DNA of 64,000 nt from Dermanyssus gallinae (GCA_003439945.1 QVRM01001369.1:935501-999500), one strand, 5' to 3'; numbered from the stretch's first letter, positions 1-12,195 are shown. The notes: generated by a model from the letters alone, not told the origin. A program made the numbers and translations.

Positions 1-560
1 AACGAGGGGAGTGCGCGTGCGGCTTGTCCGAACGCCCCCTTGAAGATAGATCATCGGGGGGCTCCGATGGTGGTGATGATGAGGATGAAGATGATGATGA
101 TGATGATGGCGGTAATGATAAAGATGTCGACCGACAACTCGCAGCACATCGCTCAATTTCGCTCTGCGTGCGACGACAGTGGCCGCGGCTCTTGTTGCTG
201 CTGCTGCTGCTGCTGCTGCCGTAGCATGCATTGTCTTTACGTCAGCTTAGGGGGCTTCAGCTGCCGCAGCAGCAGCAGGAAGTCACTATCTGTCTAACTA
301 TCTATTTATTTATCTGTCTGTGTTTAAGCTGTTGGCTTCGAGGTCGGTCGACTTGACAAGCGAGTAAACGAACGACCGAACAGGCCTAACTGCGGGAACT
401 GTGGGACGTGGGCGGATCCTAGCCGGAATAGGCTGGTGGTATTCATCACTAACGCCGCCACCACCACCACCACCACCACTACTACTACTACTACCACTAC
501 CACTACTACTACTACTGCTGCCCCACCGAATAAAGGAAACGCTTCGATCATAATTTTCGC
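1..560. repeat. Trinucleotide-rich block (GAT, CTG, ACC/ACT runs)
   Basis: Three separate trinucleotide runs are visible: GAT/GGT type at about 65-120, CTG type at about 190-220, and a long ACC/ACT run at about 449-520. The intervening sequence is fairly GC-rich. Open frames across it encode only homopolymeric runs (poly-Asp, poly-Leu, poly-Thr, poly-Val) in every frame, so I treat them as by-products of the repeats. It could be an untranslated exon or a promoter-proximal region, but nothing proves transcription. Confidence 0.8.
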
Positions 561-2225
561 CCTAAACGATCCTCAACCATCCCGACTAGCTCTCTCTTTT
601 TCTCCCGCTCTCGTTATCCCCATCCCCGATCTCTTTCTGTCTGTCTGCATTTTAATGTATTATTGCTCCTCACTCGTTCGTCTACTCTTGCTCGCGTCTT
701 AGTATCTTATCCAGCAGCGACAAGGCAACAACAAGACAAAGTTGACAAAAGCAATTCTTCCGAGTACACACTGACAACTCTGTATGGCTGAATTTTCCCA
801 AACTGCGTAACAGTAGGCGCTCGTCTAAGTGCGAGAAGACGTGTCTCGATACATAATTGCACGCGTGTAGCGAAACTTCTACTGGCCGGCAACGGCAACA
901 GTGACAAGCAATCTTCAAACAGTTTTCTAAACATGACGATAAAGAAACGACTATTTATCTCTCTCTCGATCTGCATATGAGATAGAAATCGACAAAATTC
1001 GTTTTCAGATTGTTCCAGTGAAACGAATGTTGGTGTCTACCAACAGAAAAACCAGAAAACGCCGACAATGCCACGTAATAACGCCGACAATAGCACCCTA
1101 GCGCACTCCGGTATCTCAAAGCGGCCTATTTGCACATTAAGAGCATGCGCGCGCAATAGAGAGAGACAGAAAGAAAAAAGGACCCGTTTTGTGAAAGCCA
1201 TAGCTTCGCCATGTGCAAAATAAATTACGGTGGGTATTCGCCAACCCAGCAAAAAGACGCTGAACTGTATCAATATAGAGGTCGCGAGGGCTACACCGCA
1301 TCGCGTGCTAGCATAGTCACGCATTGGCAAAACATCTTGCTAGCTTTGCCGCACAAAGCTGTACCTCATTCAAATGCAGCTATTGCATAGAGATCGGCAG
1401 CCAAACATTGGACCAACCACCTATGCGTATGGCCGATAGCGCGGCCATATTTGATAAATAGGTGCCCTTAGAATGTATCTTTATTTATCTAACGCTCCAC
1501 GTGCGGTCTTTGGCTGGTCGATCGATTCGACCCTTGTTCGACCTCGAAATCTCGTAGGGCTAAGTGAACGTTAATTACCCCGTAGAGGCCGCTCTAACGT
1601 TGACTCTAATGACAGCGATGTTGTTTCATATTTGATGACCGTTTTTTTGCTGCGAACAGCTGTCTCCTTTTCTAGAATGTGCATCTACAGATGTCGTCCT
1701 TAAGGTTTACCTTTCTTACATTTTGCTTAGATACCCTAGTCGTCTGCGATTTACGTATTGCGATGCAGGGGACGTTGGTAAATATAAAACAACTGGTAAG
1801 CCTTTTAAATTTGGCCTGCCCTGGGACACCATTAACAGACATTATCGACGCCGCTCGCAAAAAGTGGTACATTTGTACACTATTTAATATACTTTCGTGG
1901 TGTATGGTGATGTATGTTAGTAAAACGGACGTCACCTCCAATGATGGTACAGTACCGGGCTACATCTGTCATCGCGGCAGAATCATAGACTTGAACGTAA
2001 GGAAACGGCGCGTGATGTGACGAAACTAAATGAGCATTACTGAAGACGTGCCTGAACCTCGAGGTAAATTAAATAGTCGTAATTTAAATTTCCAGAAGTT
2101 TGTCCTTAGTTGCCTCCAAATTTACATCATTAGTAGTAGTGAGGCGATTTAGAGCTTGCCCAACGGCTGGGCCCCGTAGAGCGAGTACCTCGCCGACGTT
2201 CCATTGTAGTGAAGTTGTATAACAG
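561..2225. other. No gene recognised
   Basis: Mixed-composition sequence with short open frames only. I saw no conserved domain, splice-bounded exon or transposon end in it. Confidence 0.5.
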
Positions 2226-2228
2226 AGA

Positions 2229-2293
2229 TAATATATATATATATATATGTGTGTGTATATATATATACATATATATTTATGCATATATATATA

Positions 2294-2340
<47 letters not shown>
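2229..2340. repeat. Interrupted (TA)n microsatellite
   Basis: About 110 bp of TA repeats broken by TG and TTCA interruptions. Frames through it give alternating Tyr-Ile and are not coding. I found no recognisable element end on either side. Confidence 0.95.
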
Positions 2341-2343
<3 letters not shown>

Positions 2344-3289
2344 CGCGTGGGATTTAACGTCGGCGTCTTTTGCATTAAGGGGGAAAGCAAACTCCCTCAA
2401 ATGTCTTAATAAATCCCATAAACTGCCGGCTAATTGGCTCACTGCCCACCATCTCGAGTGACTTCACCAGTGGCCCTATGTCTGTCCAATCTGGCAGCAG
2501 CCTCATCAGCCCGAGAACAACTTGCCTGCTAACAACGCTAGTTGTTTAGAAAACATTCTCCTGTACATTGACGTGTGATAAGCGGACAATAAATAAACCA
2601 CGCAGAAATTTTACATGTCCAAGGGTTTCTCACCAAAAAAATTGTATTCAGCGAAATTACCCCCGAGGCAATCATACTTAGGTTAAGAAAACTTATCATG
2701 GTTGGCAAGAACCTATTCCGGGCAAGATCATCAAGCACTACATAGCAAACATTTTGGCAGGCATATGCAACCGATGTATTGGGCAACTCAATCCTAAATC
2801 CAAGGGAAAACAAGGCTATTGCATTTGCTGATGGCATAGCTTTACTCGTGCCTACTATTCTTTTCAAATCTTACTTGCGGTCATGAAACAAACTGCGAAA
2901 TTTTCTCTGATTGGTACTTAAATGCTATGTTTAAATAACATAAAGACAAAAATAATATTTTTCACTATACGACAAAGATTAATAAATCGATTAATACCAC
3001 TCAATAACAAGTGACTTTGAATTATAATGTTAAGGTGTGACCAATTGATAACATTTGGTTATAAACGGGACATCTTTGCCTGTATATACATTTAAAATAT
3101 CTGTGCATACCAAAACCTCCGTGGCGTGTGACCTTCATAATTATCATTTTACTATGCATTTAACTCCAGCAGCATGCAACGCTTTTGACAATAGGTTAGG
3201 GAAGTGCACGTCACTTAATGTATTTAAGTAAAGATGGCATTATAAATTACTGCGTAAACATTATCCCGATAGACGGAACATTTCATCGA
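2341..3289. other. No gene recognised
   Basis: AT-rich unique-looking sequence after 2550. Short frames only; no domain recognised. Confidence 0.5.
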
Positions 3290-3294
3290 TATTA

Positions 3295-3357
<63 letters not shown>
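3290..3357. repeat. (ATT)n microsatellite
   Basis: About 22 uninterrupted ATT units. It is the same repeat type (AAT on the other strand) as the one holding the RLE retrotransposon at 59.2 kb, but no element end is visible at either flank here. Confidence 0.97.
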
Positions 3358-4615
3358 GCCTCCCAATTGAGTTAGAGCGGGTGCCACTGAATACTAATAA
3401 ATGTATAGATAACTGGGATCAAAAGTTCTGCGACGTTTTAGACAAGACAACTCTGTCAGAGGCGTGTATTCGTAAAAAACTGTTTCAAATTGAGTTCAAA
3501 TCGTGTCAAAATGGCTGCACAGGTCAGTGTTGTGGTCAGTTCGTGCGCGTACAGTCGTATGCGAAGACAGGTTCGCATAGGGACGGATTAGCGACGCTGT
3601 ACGAGCAGTGGCCGTCGAATATGGCGACCGGCAATCCGGCAGCGGCTGTGAGCCATATGCATTTAGGTAGCTAGCGTACGCCGGTGACCGCCGAGGCTGG
3701 CTGCTGGTTGCGTGGTCACGTTCCTGCGTGTCGTCGCGTTTGTGGACGAAGACGTGGACGGACTAGTGGCAGCGTAGCGCAGAAATTACAACAAAATGGT
3801 CTTGGCGTCAACGCGACGGACCACAGTCTCACAACGCGAAGAGCACACAGACTTTCTCCGGGGTTGCAAGCCGACATCGGCCCAGAACAACGCAAATACT
3901 GGTGCGCACCGTATCTGGAGCATCGGGATACAAAGAAAAACTGCTGCTGCTGCTGCTTAAATCCGGACCTGAGAGAGTGAACGGCGTTGATCTGATCAAG
4001 AGAAAAAATTGAGGCTACAAGGTCCATATCAGACGCCGTAAGAAAGCCTGCTTGATGGGAGTCCTCGTCAAATAATCTAGAGGAGTTTTCGGTTATAGTA
4101 GTGGATTGATGCTGCTTAGCCGGGGCAGCCAGATAATGGTCAAGAACTAGCGGGTCTGCTATGCAGTCGCCAAAGATGAATAGACTTCTGAAGGTATGGC
4201 GTACCGTGCGTCGGCTATGGGAAAACAACGAGCACAACAATACCGACTTTAGTGATATAAAGGACAATGCAAGCACAAGCAGAAAATACACCACTCGAGA
4301 AAAAAAAGTAGCAACCGGAATGATAACAAAAACCAAACACTAAAACGGTTCAGGCTAATTAGTCTAATACCTGTAATCATACTGGCATTCTTTTAAATGC
4401 CTTTGAAATGTATGCTTGTACACAAATGTTGCTCAACGGAGAGAATCACATATCATGTATTCGAAAATGTCGTAGACAGTAGGACAAAAAGCAAACGCAA
4501 TATCAGGCGTTCTCAACGAATACTATTCCACAAATCATACGATGTCGAGACTCAGGGGAGAAGAAAAAAGTTGCCTGCGTTGGAATGCTGCATTCAGAGC
4601 TCAAATAAACGTGCA
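3358..4615. other. No gene recognised; moderately GC-rich
   Basis: Several overlapping frames of 60-200 codons exist on both strands between 3381 and 4340. None resembles a family I know, and a short CTG run at 3942-3957 adds poly-Gln or poly-Cys. I see no exon boundaries that would favour one frame. I cannot exclude an untranslated exon. Confidence 0.4.
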
Positions 4616-4620
4616 TTGTA

Positions 4621-4672
4621 ATTGTGTTGTTGTTGTTGTTGTCATCGGTGTTGTTGCTGCTGCTGCTGCTGC

Positions 4673-4703
<31 letters not shown>

Positions 4704-4715
4704 GCTGATGCTGCT
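4621..4715. repeat. (TGT/TGC)n trinucleotide array
   Basis: A run of TTG units with an inner CTG block. It encodes poly-Val, poly-Asn or poly-Ser depending on frame. A separate CAG/AGC block follows at 4979-5015. Both lie in a GC-richer patch that ends at the TA array at 5.25 kb. Confidence 0.9.
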
Positions 4716-4978
4716 CTTGTTCTCGTCGAGCTGAGTGGTAGCGAAAGCATGCGCATTCGTTGTCACAGTGAAGTTGATGCCTGCGCAGTGAGTGGTGGCG
4801 TGAGTCTCCAACACCGAGGAAGACAGCTGGCTGAAATCGGTAAGCAGCCCCCCGATCTCGGCGTGCTTCTCGCCACTACGAGTCTAGTTATCTATCGACC
4901 TCTCTCACGAGGCTAACGTGCGTACGCATGTACGTACGGAAGACGTGGGCGGTCTGGACGGTGACGGAGGGGAACGAC

Positions 4979-5015
4979 ACAGCAGCAGCAGCAGCAGCGG
5001 CTGCAGCAGCAGCGT
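4979..5015. repeat. (AGC)n trinucleotide array
   Basis: CAG/AGC repeats with one GGC interruption give poly-Ala or poly-Gln-like translations. There is no support for a coding exon around it. Confidence 0.9.
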
Positions 5016-5250
5016 CGGTCGAACGCTGTCTCCCTAATGGTGGGTCGACGGGGCTGGCCAAAATGACCATGACATTTCGAAGCGCACGTAGATTCAAGTT
5101 AAGCGTCCTGCAATAGTTGCTATTTGACCTCATTCCTTTCGTGTTTCTCTTCCTCTCTCTCTCGTTCTCTCTCCCTCTCTCGCAGAAGCAGTGCGCCACT
5201 CGATGTTCGGCTGTGCGGTCTGTGGTATCGATCGTGTCAGTACACACAAG

Positions 5251-5294
5251 CATATATATGTATGTATATATATATATATATATATATGCATATA

Positions 5295-5390
<96 letters not shown>

Positions 5391-5400
5391 TATATATATG
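5251..5400. repeat. Interrupted (TA)n microsatellite
   Basis: About 150 bp of TA repeats with periodic TGTA and TGCA interruptions. It is preceded by a CT-rich tract at about 5150-5180. Confidence 0.95.
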
Positions 5401-5814
5401 CCGTCTGCCACTACATGCCCTGCATTTGCTACGATAATTTTAGCCGGATATCGTCTTTGGCCAATGTTGCGCTAACTAGCGTCCCGTTTGTTTGGTTGTT
5501 TAGTGGTGCTTATTTGCACTCATCTTTCGATGCATCGAACTGCATTTCATCGATATTCCACCACACGATGCGGTAGAGCTTTGACAGGTTCTTCAGAGCC
5601 CGGATTTTGTGAGACCGTCGTACGAATTTGCGCCGATAATATTGACACGATAAAAAAATTCCTTTTTATTGAAGAGTAGTATTCGTAGGAGTTCTTTGGG
5701 CGTTGCAGCGTAGCAGTTTTCTTGATGTATCGCGCACTTTGCCGCATAGGGTTGCAGCTAGTTACGCTTTTGAGGCACTACTACTGTGTAGAATTTCTTC
5801 TACCTTATAAAACC
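5401..5814. other. Spacer between two TA arrays, no gene recognised
   Basis: About 400 bp of unique-looking sequence. No protein similarity recognised in any frame. It ends in a CT-rich run at 5815-5836 that leads into the next TA array. Confidence 0.5.
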
Positions 5815-5834
5815 TTCTCTCTCTCGCTCTCTCT

Positions 5835-5836
<2 letters not shown>

Positions 5837-5895
<59 letters not shown>
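5837..5895. repeat. (TA)n array, left flank of mariner
   Basis: About 29 TA units preceded by a CT run at 5815-5836. The array ends exactly at the left inverted repeat of the mariner. The matching (TA)n at 7125-7166 continues on the other side, so the transposon sits inside one TA microsatellite. Confidence 0.95.
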
Positions 5896-5897
<2 letters not shown>

Positions 5898-7120
5898 ATT
5901 AATCCATGAGTCCGTTCTGTAAGTTGCATGTGCTGTGCTGCTCAGCCCCGGGGGAGGATGAAAACGGTTGGAAAAGCGTTGTATTACACCGTGGAATTTG
6001 ATCGAAAATCTAACTTACGCAACCTTTTACGCTCGAGTAAAGATGGCAGACTTAAATGTGCATCTTCGTTATTTAGTGCTGTTTTTATTTCTGGAAAGAA
6101 AAGAATGCAACCCAATTCGTAACTAAGATATGTAAAATGAGTGTTGGAGAGTGAGTAATATAGAGTAGGATGTTCAAAAGTGGTTCGTCCGTTTTAGGAG
6201 CGGCGACTTCGACGTTAACGACTGAGACCGACCCGGGCGGCCTTTGACAGCGGACACGGCCGCATTAACAACAGTGGTCGAACGAAACCCACACCTTTCG
6301 CTGCGCGAGATCGTGGCTATTGTTGACGTGCCATATACATCCGCTCAAAGGAATCTCCATGCCGAGGGATTCGTCAACAAGTTGGATGTATGGAGCCGCC
6401 CGCGCTCAGCAATCGCCAACCGCAGAAGCGGGTGCTAGTTTGCAATCAGCTCTTAAAAAAGAACGACGATCGCCGACTTCTCTGCATTATGGTGACAGGA
6501 GATAAGGAAAATATACTCTTTAAAAATGTTATCTGCAGAAAGGCGCGGCTTAAAAATGTAATGAGCCCCAAGCAACTGCCATGCCCATACAAGAAAAGTG
6601 ATGTTAAGTATTTGGTGGGCTGCGAAGGGGGCGATCTTTTATGAGCTGTTACAAGCACACGAAATGATTAATACATATAAAATACTGTCAACAACTAGAC
6701 AATTTAAAGAGAATAATAGACCAGAAGCGCCCGGAATTGGAGAGCAGACAAGAAGTGACTTGCCACCACGACAACGCAAGACCGCACAAATCTTTGCTCA
6801 CCTTCAAAATGTTAGTGAAACCTTGATGAGATATTCTGGCATATCTTGCAAATAGTTCTGACCTTGCTCCATCGTATTATCATCTGTTTCGGTCCCTTCA
6901 AAATTCCTTTAATAGCAAAGAATTCGATTCTTTGGGAGGTGTTAAAACGTATATAAACTATTACTTCGGAAGCCAGAATGCCACCTTCTGGAGGAATGGA
7001 ATCCTGTCTGACCGTTGGGCTAAGGTAGTTGAACAATACAGCATTCAATAAAAGCTTTCCGTTGTAACGACAGGTGTCTTCGAAAAGTGGTAAAAAGTCC
7101 GAACGGACTTATGGATCAAC

Positions 7121-7124
<4 letters not shown>
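5894..7124 (+). mobile_element. mariner-type DNA transposon, inactive
   Basis: A complete but dead mariner of about 1.23 kb. The left end (TAGGATTAATCCATGAGTCC at 5894) is a diverged copy of the reverse complement of the right end (TTAGGTTGATCCATAAGTCC, ending at 7124). The ends are bordered by TA on both sides, the normal mariner target. The transposase relic lies between them. The length fits the usual 1.2-1.3 kb of the family. Mariners move by cut-and-paste through a DDD transposase. Confidence 0.9.
6043..7051 (+). pseudogene. mariner transposase pseudogene
   Basis: This decayed transposase would cut and paste the surrounding mariner. The frame opens at ATG 6043 with a segment typical of mariner N-termini (HLRYLVLFLFLERKE). 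Next comes VQKWFVRFRSGDFDV, then the second helix-turn-helix region around HLSLREIVAIVD. Catalytic-domain landmarks survive in pieces: VTGDKENI (first Asp region), HHDNARPH (second Asp), SDLAPSYYHLFRSLQNS (third Asp), and the C-terminal DRWAKVVEQYSIQ ending at TAA 7049. At least five in-frame stops and several frameshifts interrupt it, so no active protein is possible. About 335 codons between the ends agrees with the family length of roughly 345. Confidence 0.92.

Positions 7125-7166
<42 letters not shown>
7125..7166. repeat. (TA)n array, right flank of mariner
   Basis: About 21 TA units beginning exactly at the right mariner terminus. Confidence 0.95.
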
Positions 7167-7169
<3 letters not shown>

Positions 7170-8040
7170 AATTATGGTTTCAAGTGCTTTAGAAACTCCT
7201 GCATCAGAAATGTATGTAGTAGCCCGTTGCATTGCCTGGGCACAATGTTCATTCCAGGACATTTTTTATGGTCATTCTGCTTTTCCGATCGTTTATTGAA
7301 TGATCATTAGCTATAATTTCAATACTTAATTTAATACTACGCAGTACCACTATTTTATGGTTGACTTTGTTGCAGTTCATGGCTCAAATGGTTATTGCTA
7401 GTTTTGAGCGAGTCGACTCGGCTATCTACTGAGCACATAACGATTTTCAATATGCCCGAATTTGAATCAATTCAGGCATATTGACAACTTTTTTCTTTGA
7501 ATTTTGAATCAACTGCTAAATGCTATTGATCAAGGCAAATAAAGCGAAACCACATATCTGTATTTTATGCTGTCGTCTCAATACAGTTTTGTTATTATTG
7601 CATAAAGGCATAAATATGCATGAACCGGTATATGTGTACACATGCATCTCAAGAAAGATCGAGAGAGAAAGAAAGTATCATAAAAACAAGATTAATAGAT
7701 ATTTTAAAAATTATTTGATTTTATTACAAGTATGATGCGATTTCTAATGAATTAAAATATCGGTGAGGTAGTAATCAAATACATTCATGCACAATTCAGT
7801 AATGCTTTTCAGTTCACTAATGGTCGTGGGAACATTAGCGTGCACTTTACTCTTCAAAAAACCCACAGTCGTGCGGTGTGTTAAATTCTTCTTCGTGAAT
7901 CACATGAGTGTTCTTGGTTGCCCAGATGCGACAGTTTTGTTTATTCACATTCTTGCAAAGCTGGGCGCGGGGACTTTTAAAAGAACCAGCCGATTGTTCA
8001 AACACACTAAAGTATGTACTAAAACTGCTTTATATATACC
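7167..8040. other. No gene recognised
   Basis: AT-rich sequence with short frames only; none resembles a known family. Confidence 0.5.
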
Positions 8041-8262
8041 GAGCAAGACGGCTTAGTGGCAAAACCCTTTGTCTTGCATTCGGGAGATCTGGGTTCGAAA
8101 CCCAGACCGGCCACTCCTATTTTGGTTTTCATGGTTCCCAATTTAAAACAAGGTGAATGCCGGGGTAGATTAAAAATCGACCATGATCGAAACAAAACGG
8201 GGAGCATAGATGTCTCAATAAAAAGAGATGGTGCATTACCATCTACCGCTCCCCCCCCCCAT
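8041..8262 (+). mobile_element. tRNA-derived SINE
   Basis: The head is tRNA-like: an A-box-like GGCTTAGTGGC near 8050, and a perfect B box inside GGGTTCGAAACCC near 8091-8103, followed by ACCGGCCA like a tRNA acceptor end. The body has TTTCATGGTTCCCAATTT and ACAAGGTGAATGCCGGGG, which resembles the conserved core seen in many arthropod SINEs (CACCAGGCGAATGCCGGG type). It ends in ten C residues and a short TA run. Such elements are transcribed by RNA polymerase III from the internal boxes and are copied by LINE machinery. A lone tRNA pseudogene is less likely because of the body. Confidence 0.75.
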
Positions 8263-8473
8263 ATATATATATAATGCATCGCCACGCCGCCTCAACTGCG
8301 TGGTAATAGTTGTCCAGCTCTTAATCTCTCTGCACTGTACATGGAAGGTGCTTTTGCAGATCTCGCATACACAGTAACTTGCTCCCTTGCTTATGATGGT
8401 TTTGCAAACCTCACAGTTTAGAGCGCCAGACATAATAGACGCTAGTTGCAAGAGAAAAATGTATATATATGTA

Positions 8474-9747
8474 TATGTGAAGAGCGACATAAGGAATTGT
8501 AGAGCTCGTTATAGCGAATATTTTCTCCGAATGAAACATGGTGTCGGAGAAGTGTTGCGTCGGAGTAAAAGTGAAAGTACTAACATTTTGGACACTGGTG
8601 TTATTGCTCGACATAGGAGCACAAAATGTGCGATTGCGAGACAACCTGCCTTCCGACAGAGAAACTGTCCGTCGTTACGATGCTGGAAGATCAAGACCAG
8701 TAGGAGCACCAGCAATGGAAGAGTGCATCCTTCAAGCAGCAGCAGCGGCCAATCGTCCTTCTATAAGCACAAGGGAAATGGCCCGAAACGTTGGTTCGAG
8801 TCGCGATACTGTCCACAGGGCACTAAGAGCCGCAGAACTGCATCCGAACCGATGGCAGCTCGTTCGAGCTCTGCTGTATACCGATTTCGAGCGACGCGTT
8901 GCAGCACGATTGTAGCTAGTTTCTACGGCAAATAAAAGCCAATGCGGAGTTATCAGTCCTTGTGCTTTTCACAGATGCAGCTTGACTTTACACAAGACGG
9001 TGTGCTTGATAGACACGACAACCATTATTGGGCACGCGAGTCCCGCAAATGAACCGCCAGCACTTACGACAAAGGCGTTTCTCAGTGAATGTGTGGGCTG
9101 GCACGGTAAACAACTACCTCATAGGCCCACACATAGGGAAGCATACATTTTTAAGTGAAGCGTTACCACAACTGGTAAAAGGCATTCCAGAAGATGTTCG
9201 CGAGTGCACGCTCCAGCATCATGAAGCGCCACCGCACTCCACCGCTGCGATACGCGATTACATCCTCGCGAAACGAGGCCTTCGAGAATTAGCGGATTGT
9301 CCAACGAGGAGCAGTCGCTTGGCCACCGCAATCGTCCGATTTAACAAGTATCGATTTTCTGTTTGGGGTCACCTTAAGGCTCTCATCTACAAGATTCCGG
9401 ACAAGTCACGTAAAAAGCTAGTCGTGAGCAGTTACTAGTTATCATAATTGAGTGCGCTTCTAGAGTGACATGCCCATCGGACCGCCATAGATTTAGCACC
9501 AAAATGATTGCCATAAACTGCGCATTTGCCTAATGTGTTAGTGAGCGTTTGAACAAAAAAACTAATAATGTAACTTACATTTAGGTAAACTGATTGGCTC
9601 GCAATCGCAAATTTTGTACTTCTATGTTGGGCAACACCAATGCGTGAACAAATTTTTTTGTGATTTTACTCGCACTATGAAACAAAACTTCTCCGAGCCC
9701 AAACTCCATTGTAAAAAAAATATTTATATCAGACACTACAATTGCGC
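8474..9747 (+). mobile_element. Long-TIR Tc1/mariner-type transposon, inactive
   Basis: The left end (8474-8660) and the inverted right end (about 9590-9747) are homologous to each other and to both arms of the MITE at 36508-37196. Shared pieces include GGAATTGTAGAGCTCGTTA and CATAGGAGCACAAAATGTGC. The long arms of roughly 160-190 bp enclose a transposase relic. The outermost bases present in the MITE (CAGGGTGTGACAGAA) are missing here. Both ends instead run into TA repeats (8459-8474 and 9748-9842), so TA arrays have replaced or eroded the termini. This is probably the autonomous-type parent of that MITE family. Confidence 0.82.
8661..9438 (+). pseudogene. IS630/Tc1/mariner-superfamily transposase pseudogene
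   Basis: The N-terminal DNA-binding part reads through 8661-8915: RETVRRYDAGRSRPVGAP, a short alanine run, then the helix-turn-helix SISTREMARNVGSSRDTVHR. The catalytic domain follows in another frame: VLVLFTDAA near 8956 (first Asp), FSVNVWAGTVNNYLIGPHIG near 9080, and LQHHEAPPHST near 9210, where the usual QHDGAPAH has lost its Asp. WGHLKALIYKIPDKS near 9364-9408 ends it. The third acidic residue is not recognisable. Stops after the first motif and frame changes confirm a dead gene. Similarity is to a transposase family widespread in arthropod genomes; I do not assign a finer name. Confidence 0.85.
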
Positions 9748-10140
<393 letters not shown>

Positions 10141-10150
10141 CTGTACCGTA

Positions 10151-10329
10151 CTCGTACATTTTATAACTTTTTGAGCTGACCCTCAGCCAACATTTAACGC
10201 CTACAGATTTGACTTTGTGAGACGGAGCCCCATAAATACAAATGTGCAACGGTGAAACTCGAACCCGTGCACGTATGTAACTCCGCCGGTCGCAAGGCGC
10301 ACACGACTGCACCACGCCACCGGGCTTGA
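10151..10329 (-). mobile_element. tRNA-derived SINE, copy 1 of a four-copy family
   Basis: Read on the minus strand: AGCCCGGTGGCGTGGTGCAG (A-box region), then CACGGGTTCGAGTTTCACC (B-box region), GTTGCACATTTGTATTTATG, and the 3' segment GGCTGAGGGTCAGCTC. The same order of blocks occurs at 34.4, 54.1 and 57.0 kb. CTGTACCGTA is present just before (10141-10150) and just after (10330-10339), a 10-bp target-site duplication. The element is therefore about 180 bp and was inserted by retrotransposition. Confidence 0.88.
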
Positions 10330-10339
10330 CTGTACCGTA

Positions 10340-11228
10340 TCTAGAGCTATGCAAACACGCATAATAAACAAGTAACGCTGGCAATGTTACAAATTTCACT
10401 TCTTGTCCTCGGAACTCGGAAAAACTAAATTGATGTTTTCAAAGAACCTAAAGTGATGAGTACGAGTTTAATTAAGCAATGACCAGTATTGATACCTATG
10501 AGCTAGGCAAATACCGTAACGATACTGTCAAATAATCAAGTTGAAAAACATTTGCCTTTTAGAGGCTTGCACATTGGGAGAAAAGCACCTTTAAGTATAT
10601 CGCGCTAGCCTTCGCAAAAGAAGAAGCTATTATCCAAGCGGGTACACGTGATACTGTAGCAGTCAGAATAAAGCCAGCAGAAAACAGATAGACAGCATAG
10701 CATCCCTTAAGATAAAGTTCTAGGGGCTACCTGGAACGTAGCGATAGACACCAACAAAAATAATAAAGGAGAAAATAAATACTCTCAAGGAGTGAGCATT
10801 TACGCCCTTCTTTGCGCATTTGCGTCTCTTAAATGAGACCATTTCTACTCTATTCTAGTATAAAATAGAACAAGCACACAATACGATATGCACTAGGTGT
10901 ATGTCATCGGTGAAGGCCGCACAAGGCTTTTCTCTTTAAAGGAAACTCCGTCCGTTAAGTCTGGCCACAGCCTAAACGGCAGAAAATGGGTGGACAAATA
11001 TTTTCACCCAAAACAAATCGAATCTCGAAACATGAGAGGAAGGTTGAAATGAATGGAAGGACGTACGTACAGGTGCTCCACCGTACGATATCGCGTTCAA
11101 ACACTCGCGAACCAAAACCGTTGAAACTTCCGTCCTGGCGAGAGAAGTTTGCGTACTTTGCAGACGGGCAAATCGTGAGTGCTTCTTGTATAGAAACACA
11201 CGAAAAAAAGGCAAAATATGTGTGTGTG

Positions 11229-11230
<2 letters not shown>
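10340..11230. other. No gene recognised
   Basis: Unique-looking sequence. Frames on both strands at about 10970-11215 are short and unsupported. Confidence 0.5.
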
Positions 11231-11277
<47 letters not shown>

Positions 11278-11290
11278 CGAGAGAGAGATA
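11231..11290. repeat. Compound (TA)n-(GA)n microsatellite
   Basis: About 22 TA units followed by GCGAGAGAGAGA and then TATTAAA, the same order of parts as the array at 9748-9876. Confidence 0.95.
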
Positions 11291-11394
11291 TTAAAGTCCA
11301 CACCTTCTGCAGCGGCCAAGGAAGCTGCACAAAGCTGGCGGCGTAGCCCTGTAAATATTTGCTGTGTTCGCAACATATGGATGTTGGAGAATCT

Positions 11395-11990
11395 GACACT
11401 CATGGGGGTGGTGGTGGTGGTGGTGGTGGTCGTGAAGATGATGATGACGACAGTGTCGTGGTTTACGATGACACGAGCAACACGCAGCGTGCCGCAGAGC
11501 GATTCGTCCGGTAGCCGATTTCTCCCGTACAGCGTGCAGCTTCACTAACAGGATTGAGCAAGGCAGCTTCACTAACGGGATCTAGGTAGTTCGAACAAGT
11601 AGGATGGCTGACAGAGAACCGCCTGTGTCGAGCCGGTCTGTGTCTACCATGGGGCCCGCCGGGACGGTTCCGATGTGCGACTTCTTCCGGCGGACAGGTC
11701 GGAGGCGCCAGGAACCGGGTCGGCGTGACCCGTCGCGTGTTGCGATTGCGAGATAGTACGCGACCATATGCGTACGCTTCAAACATACTCGTTTCAAGTT
11801 TCAGTATAAAAATACACACGCTTCTCTAGCTTCCCTGCTCACCTGTTGTTGTTGTTGCTATTGTTGTTGTTGTACTTCTTCTTCTTCTTGCTATTATTAT
11901 TGTTGTTGCTGTTGTTGTTGTTGTTGCTGCTGCTGCTGTTTTTGTTGCTGTTGTTGTTGTTCTTGTTGTTTTCGCCGCCGTTATAGAGCC
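11395..11990. repeat. Trinucleotide-rich block (GGT/GAT and TTG/TTC/TGC)
   Basis: Two separate runs, GGT then GAT at about 11404-11455 and a longer TTG/TTC/TTA/TGC mixture at about 11845-11970, flank a GC-richer 400-bp stretch. Frames give poly-Val, poly-His or poly-Asn. No protein family is recognisable, so I do not call a gene. Confidence 0.8.
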
Positions 11991-12195
11991 GATGAAACTC
12001 GCGTAAGAACGACAAGCTGACACCACACACCTCAACATACTGCGTGTTTGTTGTACAATCCTAGATATGGCTTTAAAGCAGAGCAAAGGGCGGCAGCTAA
12101 ATAACGCCGAGCATACAGAGGGGATAGGGAATACGAGATCTGTGCTCCTTTCGCTGGTGCTATAACATTTAACGTTAACTCCGGCCGTCTTTTAC

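Noticed and set aside
2149..2461. Overlapping frames with alternating Tyr-Ile on both strands
   Set aside because: They are translations of the TA microsatellite. The same applies to the frames at 5.1-5.6, 9.6-9.9, 11.2 and 27.8-28.1 kb.
3716..4336. 206-codon minus-strand frame, one of the longest in the left part
   Set aside because: No recognisable domain, several hydrophobic and poly-Gln stretches from low-complexity DNA, and competing plus-strand frames; not supported as a gene.
4888..5391. 167-codon minus-strand frame
   Set aside because: It consists of a TA array plus a poly-Ala run from AGC repeats, with no domain.
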